Below are positions 47,019 through 59,803 of a DNA stretch of 64,000 nt, one piece after another. The first letter of the stretch is position 1. Each line of letters opens with the position of its first letter. The notes beneath the pieces are model-generated. The model was not told the DNA's origin. It did not search any database and saw nothing but the letters and a program-made list of their open reading frames with translations. Position numbers and translations under genes: made by a program. This DNA is from Lunularia cruciata. Taxonomy: Eukaryota > Streptophyta > Marchantiopsida > Lunulariales > Lunulariaceae. The DNA lies in NCBI GenBank assembly GCA_948567375.1, contig OX419757.1:65038001-65102000 (forward strand), in the 5' to 3' direction.

Positions 47019-47778
47019 CCCATCAACAACACTTGATGAGACATGCTCTTGTTGAGATTGTTATGCAAGATTTTGTAGTGCATAATTCCTTAACAATGAA
47101 ACCAAGAGGTTGACCTTCTAGAACACGTCATGCAACACAAACATTGCAAAATTCCATGAGATGTGAACGTTTTGCCTTTGATCTAGTAGAGATTTTTTTT
47201 TGAATTGACATGGTAAGCCTCATTGCGGTGTCTACCATGAGCTTGGCCGCAATGCTAAAATTTGCCGCATAATGAATATTGGGGTGAGGCCGCAGCAAGC
47301 AACCATTTTTAGCGACAAAGTGTAGATCTTTCAATTCAAAATACTACCATCAAGGAAGCATAAAAATTCTTTAGCAAATTTTTTCTCCGGAGCATTGCCC
47401 AAGAGGTCCCACAAGAGAAAGCTTTTCCTTGACCCTCGCTTGCTAACTTGGCAATAAGATCCCAATTGGAGGTAGAGCCTCCAAGACCTCCTGCCATTAC
47501 TTGTTACTGTTCCTTATTTGTTAGATCTTGTCAAACAGAACCATCTGATTGGTTGGTAATGTACAATGAGGTAAATTTGCTAAAAGGGTGAGGTAGGTTT
47601 ATCAATCCCCTAAAATTTTATACAAGTGATGGAATTTGGGTTTAAGTTGGCATTGGTTTCATTTGTCAAGTTTCAAGGTAGTTATGATGAAGATTAAAGG
47701 AGGGATATTGGTTTAAATATTTATATTAGAGGAAAGATATTGGTCTAAATATTGGCAAAAACTAAAAAATAAGAATGA

Positions 47779-47976
47779 AGAGAAAATTAGAGTGATAAGA
47801 GGAGCTATGTAGAACAAAGACAAAGAGAATTAAGAGAAAAATAGATTGATAAATAGAACCACGGAGAAGAAGGACAAAGAGAATTAAGAGAAATTAGAGT
47901 GACAAGAGGAGCCATGTGGAACAAAGACAAAGAGAATTATGTGAAAATTAGAATGCTAAGAGGAGCTAAGTGGAAT
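47779..47976. repeat. 54-bp tandem repeat, about 3.7 copies
   Basis: Units of 53-54 bp built on 'ttagagtgataagaggagctatgt', then 'gaacaaagacaaagagaatta'. Purine-rich on the plus strand. It lies between the MULE and the antisense gypsy relic. Confidence 0.85.
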
Positions 47977-48079
47977 TAGGAAAGGCAAATCACAACACTT
48001 GAGATATTTTAAAATTTCCCTCTCATTATCTAATTATTCAATAAATCCAAAATGAAATAATTTATTTCATGCAAATTGT

Positions 48080-48940
48080 TTACATTTGGAATTGGAGCCA
48101 CCAACCATACTCATCTTGGATGATAGTGCTTTGCATTTGGCGCTCTATCTTGGATTGTAGTTTGTAAAAGTTATAAAAGTAAAAGTTGTGTTCCGTCATT
48201 GTCTTACTATAGACAAGGATATCATCTAGGAAAATGATAATAAATTTATCCAAGCATGGATAAAATATGTCACTCATCAAAATCATGAAAGTAGTTGGGC
48301 ATTTGGTGAGGCCAAATGGCATCTCGAGGTACTCAAGTGACCATACCTCATTTGAAAGGCAATTTTGTGGATGTCTTCTTCTACAATCTGGATTTGGTTG
48401 TAACCGCTCCGTAGATCAAGTTTGGTGAAGTGTTTTGCTCTATTGAGTTGATCAAATAGATCATCCATGTGGGATAAGGGGTATTTTTTTCACCATTTGT
48501 TGATTTACGCCCTAATATTCAATACACATGTGCATTGTACCGTCCTTTTTCTTCACAAACAAAACAAGGATCCCATATGGTGATACGTTGGGTTGGATAA
48601 ACCCTTTCTACAGCATATTCTTGATTTGAGCCTTTCACTACTCCAACTCATGAGGTGAGAGACAATATGGGGCTTACAAGGAGGTGTCTTCTTGAGAATT
48701 ATCTCAATTTTATAATCTACTCTCCTTTTTGGTGGTACGCCTAAGGGTAGGTCATCTAGGAACATATCTTGAAACTCATTGATCACATCTTTCAATTTCT
48801 TAAGAACTTGTCCATCAACTTGTGTACTATGGACTTCTCTTATTAAGCCCATGAAATATCTATCTATCTCATAGATAGCTAATGTCCCTATCATAGAGAG
48901 GTAATTCTTGCATGTGTGCTCTCTTTTTAACCCCAATGAT
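48080..48940 (-). pseudogene. Ty3/gypsy reverse transcriptase relic, antisense
   Basis: Minus-strand pieces read in gypsy order: FQDMFLDDLPLGVPPKR (about 48800-48740), [12 protein letters not shown] (about 48430), [12 protein letters not shown] (48322 downward) and FLDDILVYSKT (about 48215), which holds the catalytic DD. It resembles the family B type in style. Frames shift several times; gag, RNase H and integrase are not seen. Confidence 0.82.
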
Positions 48941-51028
48941 CTTCCAATAGCAAATTCTCATTACTTTCTTCCTCCAATCTATCATGGAGTATCACTCTCA
49001 CTCTCATACTTTATAGCATATTTTAGACTGCATGTGTTCATTTCTCTACAAAGAGCATTGGCTGGTACAATCCATAGGAAAGCAATCACTCTAGGGGATG
49101 CTTCTTCATATGCTCCTTCTGATGCTCTACTTGTTTGTAGATCTTATGACGTGCATAACTCAGATATCTTAGGTGCGATAGGGCAAATTTCTCATATCAA
49201 TAATATTGGGGCCTAGCCTCATTCAACCTCTTTTGTCTCTTCCTTGTAGGGCTTGATGAGGTTTTCCATCCTTCTTATGTTCTATGAGATCGGCTTTCTT
49301 GGTTTATGAATTTTTATCAATACCCTCTTTTCATAGATCTGAATTTTATATTAATACATGATACATACATTGAAGAGTAGGCATAGCATATTCCTGAGGT
49401 AAGAGTAAGTTCATAACAATCAAATTCATACCTGTAATACTTCCAACTTGATGTACGTAATGGTTTGTAGTTCTATTGAAGTAATGAATGAATGTAAATA
49501 TATAAAATATATATAATTATTTGTACTTAAAGGTACTTAAAGGTGATTGGTTTCAAGGAATTTTATTTAGATGACTTCAATTAAGATAGACATAGGTAAT
49601 AACTTCAATAGTGAGTCTAAAACTTGGAAAAGTACTTTATTATTAATTTAGATTTCATAAGTCTTGAATTAAAGTTATATACCAAAAAATAATATAAGAA
49701 AATTAATCATTCCAATTTTACTAATTGGATCCAAAATATTAGACTTCACATTGACTATTCAATAATTTACTTTAGTATTTAATATATGCAATTTAATTTG
49801 ACACTATAGCAAGTTGTGTTATTGTATATTGATAGCATTACAATGTCCATGAAGTTTATAAGTCCTACCAAAGATCTGCTCAAAAGCTCTCTCCCAATAG
49901 GCTAGCAATTTAATTCCATTATATTGACACCATATAAAATTACTAACCACTATTTATATGATTAACAAGTACTTTATTCTTGAAAGATCTAATTTATAAA
50001 TACTAACATTTAAATTGTGAAAATTATAATATTTGAAGTCATAAACCATGCATTGATTTCATAATGCCTCTCTCTCTATATATATATGTTTTTATATGGA
50101 TTGTGTTTAGAGTAGTAGGGGGTTTCAGAAATAGATTTGACAAATGTCTATGGGATAAATAACAAACTTTGTAATAATTGTTAGTGAACTCTGTAGCAAG
50201 ATGAGAGGTCAATAAATGAATGCTCTATAAATTCAGTAACGGAGTATTCTTTCTATGTGGCATTCATTTATATAAATCAGTCACTATGTTACGGAGGTTT
50301 AGCAATGCCGTAATTGAATAAATGATTGTCAAAAGAGGTGACGTGGTTTATTGAGAGGATCTCCATGTGGTTAGATGATTTTGTTTTGATTTATAAATTT
50401 TTTGGTGGATTCAAAATCCAAAATACCCCGCTCTCAACTATTCAAATTCTAAACTTGAATTCACCATCCCGAGCAAATGCTCCTTTTGTCAATCCACTAA
50501 ACTGTGGTTTTGTAGTTTTGCAATGGTGTAGGTAGTTTTTCATTGGTGTGGGAAATGATCTATGACGCCGTGTGACAACCAAGAAATTGATTGGGGGTTG
50601 AGGAATTTTATAACAAAATTTGAGTGATGGGAGATTAAGTACCTTGTTTCAAGGTAGGAAGTTCACTTTTGGACACTAATTCAAGACTTATAGACTCATC
50701 TTTGGATTCACAACCTAAACAACCGTTAGAGAAATTTGGAGAAGAGTTGAAATGGCTTCTTCCGTGCTACTTGGAAAAACAATGGAGGATGAGCGGTTTT
50801 GCATGGCGACGTACCATTACTGCCAAATATTGGATTATTTGGAGGACCCCAAGCATTTTGCCCAGATTCATGGTGGGAATTGCAAAAAGCCCATTCAAAA
50901 GTTGACCACTTTTCATTTCATGGCCACATTTTTGATTAGGGAGGGGCAAGGATTTCATTCTTCTATGAGAGATGATAGGCTTTACAAGAAATGATTGAGG
51001 TACATGAAGCAATACAAAAAAACATTAT
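48941..51028. other. AT-rich unassigned stretch
   Basis: 49320-50300 is very AT-rich with no frame. 50620-51000 has two overlapping open frames of about 80 codons without recognisable motifs. Probably transposon-derived; no assignment. Confidence 0.35.
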
Positions 51029-51441
51029 GTAAAAGACCGAAACCAAGGAGAGAAATAAGAGAATGGAAACTCACATTGAGACACTTGAATGTGTGAAAAC
51101 TCTAAATGCATAGTATGAGCTTCGGCTTTAGTATTTATAGGCAACATACAAGGCCCTTGAGAAGCTTCTCAAGAAGTTTCCTTGAACCGCTTTCTTAGAA
51201 TGCAAGCCAAGTTAACCAAGAAGTTTTACAAGAAACTTCCTTCTAGAAGCCGCCTACTTGGCATGCAAGCTAAGCTAGTTGGAAGCTTCTGGAAGCTTTC
51301 TTCTAGAAACTATCTACTTGGGGTGCAAGTTAAGCTAGTTGTGAAGCTTCCTAGATGCTTCTAGAATATTCAGGGTTAATTTGGTTTATTCACTACTTTG
51401 ATAGCTTTACTAACTATGTTGCTAAACTCCATATTGTTACA
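51029..51441 (-). mobile_element. LTR of gypsy family B, antisense, probably solo
   Basis: About 413 bp, reverse complement of the 13380-13804 LTR: TGTAAAAGACC on the left and ATATTGTTACA on the right, with the same runs of AAGCTTCT blocks in reverse. No primer site or polypurine tract is adjacent, and no clean target duplication. Confidence 0.82.
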
Positions 51442-51445
51442 CACG

Positions 51446-52253
51446 ACAGCTTAAGAACAAGTCTATCAGAGAAGGGCTCATAGAGAAGGAATATGGCAAA
51501 GGGTGGAGAACTATAGAGGATAAATTGAATGGAATGTGCGTACCTTTTGCAAGAATGGAAGTCATGTTTGGGAACAAAGCAAACATTAGTCAACATGCTA
51601 TGGTAAGGCTGGGAGATGTAAATTCCAAATTGAGCAAGGTTGGCAAGGAGGAAGTCCATGAAAGTGCACACGAGTGCTCTTGAATCCCATCTCCTCCAAA
51701 GGTGGAGCATGAGGACCCGGGGCCTCCCTTTGTCCCACACACCCAAGGAGTGGAAAGTATACCAAGTGTATGCATGGACAATGGAATTATATCACCCGAG
51801 GATGAGTTACCATTTTTTGTACCAATCAAGGACTCACCTTTCATTATACCTCCTCCTTTAACTTCTACAAGGGGTGGATCCAACTGTGCTTTTCTTGACC
51901 AAGAAGGGGAACATGACCCAAAGAGGAGAAAAGGTGGAATATCAGTCAGTAAGGTATCAAGGTTCTTACTTAATTTGTCATTGTCTCATGATTTAGCAAA
52001 AATTTCCATGTTGAAGGTAGATACTATAGAATCCAAGGAGAGGATACAACTAGCTGAATTAGAAGCCACAAACATGAGGAAAAGAGAGAAAATGATGATG
52101 AAAATAGAAGTTGAGTGGGTTAGATTACAAACAAAGAAGATGAAAGTTGAAATTGAGAAGAAATTGAGTGTAGATAAAATGAGAGCTAGGGTAGAAAAAC
52201 AAAAATTTAAGGAGAAGAGTTTGGAGTCAAAGCGCACTCATGAAATCAAATGA
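51446..52253 (+). pseudogene. PIF/Harbinger ORF1-like protein with coiled-coil tail
   Basis: The frame begins around 51446 (KSIREGLIEKEYGKGWRTIEDKLNG), has a stop near 51675 and is open from 51702 to 52253. The N part resembles Myb/SANT-like DNA-binding ORFs that accompany PIF/Harbinger transposases. The C part (about 51950-52250) is strongly charged helical sequence (KISMLKVDTIESKERIQLAE...). The link with the transposase relic at 56419-57575 is inferred. Confidence 0.45.
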
Positions 52254-52982
52254 GTCTTATATAGGCTAGAAAATCTCTCAAAGAAATTTGTCAATATTTC
52301 AAAGTGCTCACTCAAGTTCATCACCCTACTCATGCTCATCCAAATCCATCATATTTTAGTGATAGTGAATAAGAGACAAACATGTAACCTCATTATGATC
52401 ATAAATAAAGATGAGTTTTAGATTCTTGATTAAGGCTCTTCTAATTGGTTGATTGTCGCTTGTTAGTGCTCAATGACACTCATCCTTGCTTAGTGCCACT
52501 TGTCACCGCTTGTTAGTGCTCATTGCCACTAGTGTTGAGTTTGCATTGATGGCAAGTGGCACAAGTTGGGTTTAGGACTCCACTCAATGGCGCACATAGG
52601 CGCTGAGTGACATTGGGTGAGACTAGGTGACGCCTAAAGCTGCTAGAGTCCACCAAGTTTGGAGAATTTAGTTAAATTCCACGCATGGTGTGGGTGGCAT
52701 GCATAGGCGCCAAGTGATGCCTAGTTTGATGCACAAATTATACAAAACACATGACAAGGAGGAAAGAAAATAGATATGAGTATAAGTGATAAATATATAA
52801 AGAGTATAAATGAACAGAAGATGTATATAAATACAGAGCCAATAAAACTTGTGACTATGGTAGAGGAGAAAGAGGTGAAGAAGAAGAGGGGGATGCAACA
52901 TGGTCTCTACATGTTGCTACTGCGTCCTCAAGTCTATGATAGTATACATGATGTTGAATCCTAAATGGACTCAATGAACACC
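52254..52982. other. Unassigned stretch with short GC-box-like repeats
   Basis: 52430-52720 contains repeated short words (cttgttagtgctca.tgccact, cactcaatggcgc.cataggcgc, attgggtgagactaggtgacgcc). Similar words occur in reverse at about 56130-56240. No frame supported. Confidence 0.4.
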
Positions 52983-53725
52983 TGTAATATCAAGAGCTAG
53001 CCATATGATCTAGATGTGAAATTTGGTTTGGTAACATCTAGAATGATGTTATACATGGGAGTCAAAATAGATCAGATAGAAGTATCACCAAAAGAGTACT
53101 TCTACTAATAGGGCAAAAATCGAAATAGACTTGAAAACTTTAGAACCAATAGCTAGACATATGATTTAAAGGTGAGAATTGGTTTGGTAATATTTGGAAA
53201 GATGTTACATATGATGGACTAAATAGATCAGAAAGAGGTATCACCAAAAGGGGACTTCTAATAATAGAGTAGGAACCAAAATATGCCAAAAAATTTTGAA
53301 AGCAATTTTGGAGGCCTAAATGGATGAATTAGGCCTAAAAAATCTTTGAATCCCCCCCCCCCCCTTGTAGAGGAAAGGATAGTCTTCTCTCCACCCTGGT
53401 TTGTCTCATTGAGAGCTTTCCAATGGTACCTTACCCATGTGATTCTGAGATTTATATAGGAAGATTCCCTAGAAGATTCTCTCCAATCAAAGCTTGTTTG
53501 ACCAACCAGATAGGACCTAGACCGACATGTCACCCATCCAAGTAGGTAATCCAAGGGTGGAGCTTGTTGACATGTCACCTATTTATGTGCCTAATCCTAT
53601 GGTGGAGTTTCCTTGGAGGAGATCTTCTTTGTCTATATAATAAAGAGAAGGTGCTCCTTTGGAGCATCAAATGATTGAGTGTGAAATCTATATTTTCTCT
53701 CTTCTCTTGTTCTTGGAGCATTACA
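52983..53725 (+). mobile_element. Solo LTR family C, full length
   Basis: 743 bp, TGTAATATC...GCATTACA, closely matching 15484-16209, including the tandem duplication of the internal block. It contains a run of about 13 C at 53347-53365. No exact 5-bp target duplication is seen. Confidence 0.88.
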
Positions 53726-53888
53726 CCATCAAAGGGGCCACTCACTCTCATTCAAGTCTTTGTCCGTGATACCGCTAGCAAGAAGAGAATATGAGTCACT
53801 ACTATAAGAACTCAGCCTACCAGATGTCCACTCCTCTTTTGCCCAAGTAACAGCATGCCTATCATCATACACAAATCTGTCCAAAGTC

Positions 53889-53972
53889 TTCATCCTTATA
53901 GGGTAGAGAGAGCATCACACTCTTGGTCAAATGACCAAGAGTGTGATGATCTCTCTACCCTATAAGGATGAA
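53889..53972. repeat. 84-bp near-perfect palindrome
   Basis: A 41-nt arm (53889-53929), two A residues, and a 41-nt arm (53932-53972) that is its reverse complement with a single mismatch (G at 53912 against the T expected). Flanks lose complementarity at once. It could fold as a long hairpin in DNA or RNA. Confidence 0.93.
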
Positions 53973-54519
53973 AGTAGGTAGGGTGGATAGCACTGTGTGG
54001 ATGGTTCTTATAATAAAAGAGTGCATAATTATATAGGAGCAAAAGATCACAAAGAGGTAAACATAATGAAGTGAGATGCTCATATGATCTAACTCTAAGT
54101 CCTCTAAACTCAAAATCTTGCTAGATATCTATGGAACAAAAACAAGCCATGAGGCAAGACCCAGTGTGAACTTCCTTGGAGAGTTCCAACCACTACCACA
54201 TGCTTTGTAGCAACCAGTCCACTCCATCTAGAGTAAGATCTATCCACAAGATAACCTCAAAGCGCAACAAACAAAACTGGATGAAATGGCTAACACCAAA
54301 ATGTGCTACCCACCCTACAAGCCCTGACTATGTTTGAAGGCACCAACCATGCCTAATTGTCCAACTCTTCCATGCACAAAAACCAGTAGCACTATGAATC
54401 CATAATGATGCCAAACAAGTAACATCCACAACAACAATCATCTTTTGCAAGAAGCTTGGGAAGAGAGTACATGGAATAGACTCTTTTGATAGACTAAACC
54501 TCTCTCTAAACTCAATCTA

Positions 54520-55332
54520 GATCCCCTGAATCTGAGTCTTCTGAGTCTCCACACAATGAAGTAAGGAATGGGAGGCAACAATGGGGGTCTCTTGAGTCAT
54601 AACACTACAGGGTAACACATGGGTCTCATCTATAGCAATGGTGGCATCGGTTTGGGTCTGCATCTCACCACGACTATGGGTTTGGCAAGCAATACTACAA
54701 AGTCTAGGTCCAAGATAAGCCACAAAAGCCCTCACCTGAGCTAGACTACTCTCACTTTCCTATACCTAAGCATGAGCACTCTCGCACCTCTCCATAACAT
54801 ATGTTAACTCTCGAGCATGAGTCTGTAACTGTACCCCATAATCCTCAACCATGGCAGTTGCACCTAGGATGTCCAAGTCCAACTCAACTAATCTCTGCTC
54901 TCCCTCTATCTCATAAGTGCTCAAGGTCAGATGCCGCTCCTCCTCTGCAGCAAGAGTCTCCTCTAGCTCACAAAGGAGTCTCTCTCTACTAATAATCAAC
55001 CTTGCTCCTCAAAGCTCTCCAATCTACTTTCAACTCAACCAGAGTCTCTCTTGCTCCTCTACACTCTCCACTCTACTCTTGTGCTCAACCAAAAATCTTT
55101 CTCACTCCTCTACACTCTCCACTCTACTCTCATGCTCAACCAAAAGTCTCTCAAGATCGATCTCTCTATTTCTATTCATAGCAGTCCAAATTTGATGCTT
55201 ATCGAGCCAACACCATTTGATGAAGTTCTCTAGGTGCTGAATGGTGTGGAATCCAATCAACCAATCTCCTTCTTGTGTGTTCCTCATGTCTTCCACACCA
55301 ACAATCTTCTTGTAACCCCAAATTTCTGCCAT
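54520..55332 (-). pseudogene. Antisense coiled-coil protein relic with tandem coil repeats
   Basis: On the minus strand a start at 55332 (MAEIWGYKKIVGVEDM) leads into tandem repeats of about 17-19 residues, ERLLVEHESRVESVEE (55160-55040), with a stop inside. Another open piece (54999-54766) is also Glu/Leu-rich helix-forming sequence. The plus strand therefore shows a CT-rich minisatellite (cctctacactctccactctactc). Family unknown; possibly transposon-associated. Confidence 0.35.
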
Positions 55333-56418
55333 GGAGAATGAGATTCAAATGTATTGGACTGCTTGTGAATTGCTTGCTTGCTCTCTCTCACTGTTTTCAG
55401 AATGTACTTCTCTACTTCTCCTCCCAAAATGGTCCCCTTCTACTCTCCTCTCAAAACTCCCCTCTACTTTGTCCCAAACCCTCTCTTCTCCTTCTCCTCA
55501 ATTTTGAAATAACCTCAAGTTTTGCTCGGTTTCAAAATGCTTTATTTTGAAATATTCTCAGTTTTGAAACCTGATGTCTCAAAACTCTCTCAAACCTCCT
55601 TGTTCAGCCCAAAAACTTCCCATCTCAAAACTCTCTTTAACCTCTCTTCAACTTCTTTTTTCAACCCAAAAACGGCCTACAAAATGACTGATTTCCTCCC
55701 CAAAACCTTCCAAAACTTCTAGTCAATTTGAGAATTGTCCAACTTACAAGGAAGGGAGGTTTATATAGGCTTCCACAAGAAAAAAATTAGCTATACCATG
55801 ACCAAATATACCTATAAAATGCACTTTCAATATTTAAATTTCATCTAGACTTCACATCAATTTCCACCCGAGAAAATCAAATCACAAGCGTCAATCAACG
55901 CCAACATACGGCCCTCCGCGTTGCCAATTGGTGCACCCACCCGTTATTTTACAATTTTGTGCCTCCAAGTTTAGGGTCATCTCACGGCAACCATTATTTT
56001 ACAAATCTGCACCTTTGAGTGCTTCCTAGTGCTCTCTTGTGGCAATGAGTTGGGCACCATTGAGCGGAGATAAGTCTTGCGGAGCACCAACAAGCAAAAT
56101 ACAAAAATAACCTATGGTTGGCAACTCCGACATCTACGGACGAGCGCCCATGGGCGTCACTCAATGCCACCGGGCGCCTATGGAGAGCATCACCCAATGC
56201 CACCTAGTATCATCTATTGTCACCTAGCACTCCCGAGTGAATTCTCTATAATTTTTGAACTTGGTGGTGTTTGTGTGGAGGTAGGCAACATATGATAATT
56301 TTTTATAAGCTTTGGAAAAATAGTGTAAACATTCCTTACAACAATTTTTGCAACAAGATATTGATCAACAAAATTAGGTGAATGATATTTTTATTATAAA
56401 GGACATTATTCTCATATT

Positions 56419-57575
56419 TCATTCTAGTATGTGAGCATGGTGAGCAAGGCATTGTTGCATCACCCTTGACCTACTTTCTTGTAGATCAAGCTCTATTCCA
56501 CTAAAGGACATTTTTGAATCTATTTTACTTTCATAGCTAAATCCTCCATCATCATCTTCTGACCAAACGTATGACCTACCGATTAAAAAGTTAAGTAAAA
56601 TGATGCAAATTGAGACCCATTTCAACAAATATGCTTTTCTACTATTGTCTTTAAGTTGCACTCTAAGTTCAAGAAGAGAATATCATCTAGCTTTCAAAAC
56701 TCCTATATAATGCTCATTTATCACTCTTGCCTTCACCAAATATTGGTTGAACTCTTGCTTGTCCTCTATTCATGCTTGAAGGCAGGGACTAGGTGATGCA
56801 TGGGTACATAACTTGAATCTCCTAAAAGGTTGTCTCAAAACTATGACACCCCTTTCTTTGGTTCAAATTATTTCATAGTGATGATTTTTTCAAACAAGTC
56901 ATGTTGTGACATGATCTTGGCATTCTTGCAAATAAACAAACCAAATCTAACCTTAAATAAAATAATGCAAATGTACACAAAGTACTACCAAAATTGAAAT
57001 AAAAAACAAAACATAATATAGAACACCTTCCTACTAAAAAATAATATAGAACACTTACCTCTTGTAAAATGTATAATTCTCCTTTTATCGTTGCAAATCA
57101 CTGGGCCGTTTATGGAATATAAACCCTTTCTACTGGAATAGATTTCTCCATCCACAATGGGTCGGGTGGAAAGAGGAAATAATGTTCCATCTACCAAACC
57201 AACACAACCAGGGAAACCTTTTCGGGCAAGAGCAATGGATATCTTCTCCCTCTCCTCGGCCTTAGGCCATGCAACTTGACTCCTCATCAAATCTAATATT
57301 ACTATCATAACTCTATCTATAAAGGAAATTTTCAAACCTGCACTAATGCCACATATGTTTAACTTCCTCACAACACAAGCCCCATTACCGTGATGCCCAA
57401 ATCTATCAAGAGCTAGAGCTACTTGGATCCACATAGGTGTTTGCTCTTGCCGGTAATATTTTTTGAAAACACTATTTGTTTTGATCAAATCTACTAATGT
57501 TGAAAAAGAATGAACATTCATTCTAGTAAGCTGCAAAAAAGCCTTCACATCTAGATTTCTAAAATACTTAATCAC
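56419..57575 (-). pseudogene. PIF/Harbinger transposase relic (DDE, HARBI1-like)
   Basis: Minus-strand frame 57575-57040 holds the Harbinger core: PMWIQVALALDRFGHHGNG, then GCVGLVDGTLFPLS with the first catalytic Asp (about 57205), RKGLYSINGPVICND and so on. Broken sequence between 56985 and 56661 still reads LLGDSSYVPM, the expected second-Asp region. 56661-56419 gives the C-terminal LLKWVSICIILLNFLIG block. Frames shift between the three parts. Confidence 0.8.
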
Positions 57576-57839
57576 AAATTCTCTACTTCAAGGATAAGTA
57601 ACTCAAGGTTCTAAATATTTATGAGAATGTGCATACTCCCACCCACCAATTAATAATTCTAGCATGTATATAGCTACTTCTCCATATTCATCTTCATCTT
57701 CTAATCTTTCATGGAAGGTCTCCAAATCTAAATTTATAATCCATTATATATATTTCTTAATATTTCTAGTTAATTCACCACAAGTAATCCCTTGGTGCAT
57801 GTTGTATTTGAACTCGGTCCTTCGTGCTCAAACCTTGAA

Positions 57840-58200
57840 TCACCAAAAATAACAACTTGATTCATGAATCACAAGCTTGGCCTAACATGCTCTCAACATC
57901 TTTTAGGCATGTTGTTTTCAACATTGTACTCCTCGATTGATTCCTTCACCACCAAAATTAACACTTTGTTTGGGCATGTTTTATTCAATGCTGTCCTCCT
58001 CACTTGATTCAACACCCTATCCCCCTTTTGGGCATGCTCTCTTCAACGTTGTCCTCCTTGCTTGATTCCTTCATCACCAAAATTAACACTTGGTTAGGGC
58101 ATGTTGTATTCAATGATGTCATCCTCACTTGATTCAACACCTTGTCCTCCTTGCTTGATTCCTGAATCACCAAAAATAACACTTGGTCTATATGCTCTAC
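57840..58200. repeat. Compound tandem repeat, about 125-bp period
   Basis: Just over two copies of a unit starting ggcatgttgttttcaac (57906) and again ggcatgctctcttcaac (58031). Each carries 'ttgattccttca(c/t)caccaaaattaacactt' followed by a related half-unit 'tcctcacttgattcaacacc'. The flanks show more degraded pieces. 58200-58680 is CT-rich without an assignable gene. Confidence 0.75.
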
Positions 58201-58683
58201 TCTTCTCAATGCAACATTTTGTTCTATTCGCAATGACAAAGCTAGCTATAAGAATTTTTTTTCTTCATTTTGTAACTTGTACTAGTTTAAATAGTAGCTT
58301 GAGTATTTTATTTCCCCTTCCCACCTTCACACAACCCATCCTAATCTTCACACAACATAATCTTCTAATCTTCACACAATGTAAAATTCCAATCTTCACA
58401 CTCTATTGTCAATATTTTCTTGATCTAGTATTCCCCGTGCAATGCATTCTCATTAGCTCAGATTTCTTGTTCACGTCCTACTCATCGTGTCACACTTGTG
58501 CAATTCATTTATGTTCTCCCCCGCTTGCGCAATCATTTGCATTCATGTATGTAATCTATTTGCATCAATTTTCTCATTCTTACCCGGAGGACGAGGAGCG
58601 CAATCTATCACCTATCTTCATTGTCCTTACTTTGGTTGCCCATCTTATCCACAATGCAACCCCATTCACCCTAACCTAACAAC

Positions 58684-59295
58684 CATGTTATTAACCCCCA
58701 TGGGTAATTAATGCACTACGGAGTGATAATGGTAATTTCCATATTCCTTATTTTCTAGGAACCACACTTTCCTGAGTGTCCTAATTGGCCGGAACTTGGC
58801 CGGAACTCATGTTATTAGCCCGCATGGGTAATTAATGCACTATGGAATGATAATGGAACTTTTCATATTTTTTATTTTCTAGGAACCACACTTTCAGGAG
58901 TGTGCTAATTGGCCCGGTACTCATGTTATTAGCCCGCATGGGTAATTAATGCACTATGGAATGATAACGGAACTTTCCATATTTTTTATTTTCTAGGAAC
59001 CACCCTTGCCGGAGTGTGCTAATAATAAGGAACTTGGCGGGGAACTCATGGTATTAACCCTCATGGGTTATTAATGCCATTCGGAGTGATAATGATTATT
59101 TCCATATTCGTTATTTTCTAAGAACCACTATACCGGAGTGTGCTAATAATAAGGAACTTGGCCAAAACTCATGTTATTAACCCTCATGGGTAATTAATGC
59201 ACTCCGGATTGATAATGGAAATTTCCATATTCTTTATTTTCTAGGAACCACCCTTCACGGATTGCGCTAATAATAAAGAACTTGGCCGGAACTCA
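58684..59295. repeat. Tandem repeat of five ~115-125-bp units upstream of ERA
   Basis: Units begin catgttattaaccc(c/t)catggg at 58684, 58808, 58922, 59047 and 59170 (periods 124, 114, 125, 123). Each holds 'taattaatgcact', 'tgataatggaa', 'ttattttctaggaaccac' and 'ggaacttggc(c)ggaactca'. The array ends about 600 bp before the ERA start codon. Confidence 0.92.
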
Positions 59296-59803
59296 GTAAC
59301 TATCTCTTTTTGTCCCCGACCTGCACTCAGTACCGATCATCAAGTCAATGCTTAGTAACAATCCATATGAAAAGATACCGAGCTTAGTAAATCTATTTCT
59401 GAAACCCCCGAGTGTAAACACTCAAACGTTTCATGTGTCTACTATCTGTATCTACAAAGGACAAAGATGGATGTCACGAATTCTCAATGACGGAAATACG
59501 TTAGCTTAGTTACGGGACGTGTCCATATCTGTGAGGATTACAGACGGGTTCAAACGGAGGTTGCTATCCATATCTCTCTCTCTCTCGTTGCTGCAATCGG
59601 AGGATACTGTTTGAATCCGCTCTTGGAGGTCTGTCCCAAGCAATTCGAACGTCCCAGGAAACTATGTGAACTCGGAGATTATTGCAAGCTACGGCAATTG
59701 CCGTTAATTGCTTTTGTTTAGGAACTCTGGAGCAATGATAGTATTTCCCGAGACGTGAGAGAGGAGAAATAGAGTGCTGTGAATTTCAGAGTGCTAAGAG
59801 ATT

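Larger units (their letters stand above)
44370..47610 (+). mobile_element. MULE (Mutator-like) DNA transposon with long inverted ends
   Basis: About 3.2 kb. The left end (44370-44650) and the right end (about 47370-47610) are imperfect inverted repeats of more than 200 bp. Shared blocks on opposite strands are 'agatggttc(a/t)gtttgaca', 'agatctaacaaataag', 'aaggaaca(a/g)t', 'agggtcaaggg/aaa', 'aggctttc(c/t)cttg' and 'gggca(t/a)...gctcc'. Between them lie transposase remnants (44895-46400) and a nested solo LTR (46407-47018). No 9-bp target duplication could be recognised, so the outer limits are approximate. Confidence 0.7.

Noticed and set aside
53889-53972. A microRNA precursor
   Set aside because: Arms are almost fully complementary with a 2-base loop, unlike plant miRNA precursors; no transcription evidence. 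Kept only as a palindrome.
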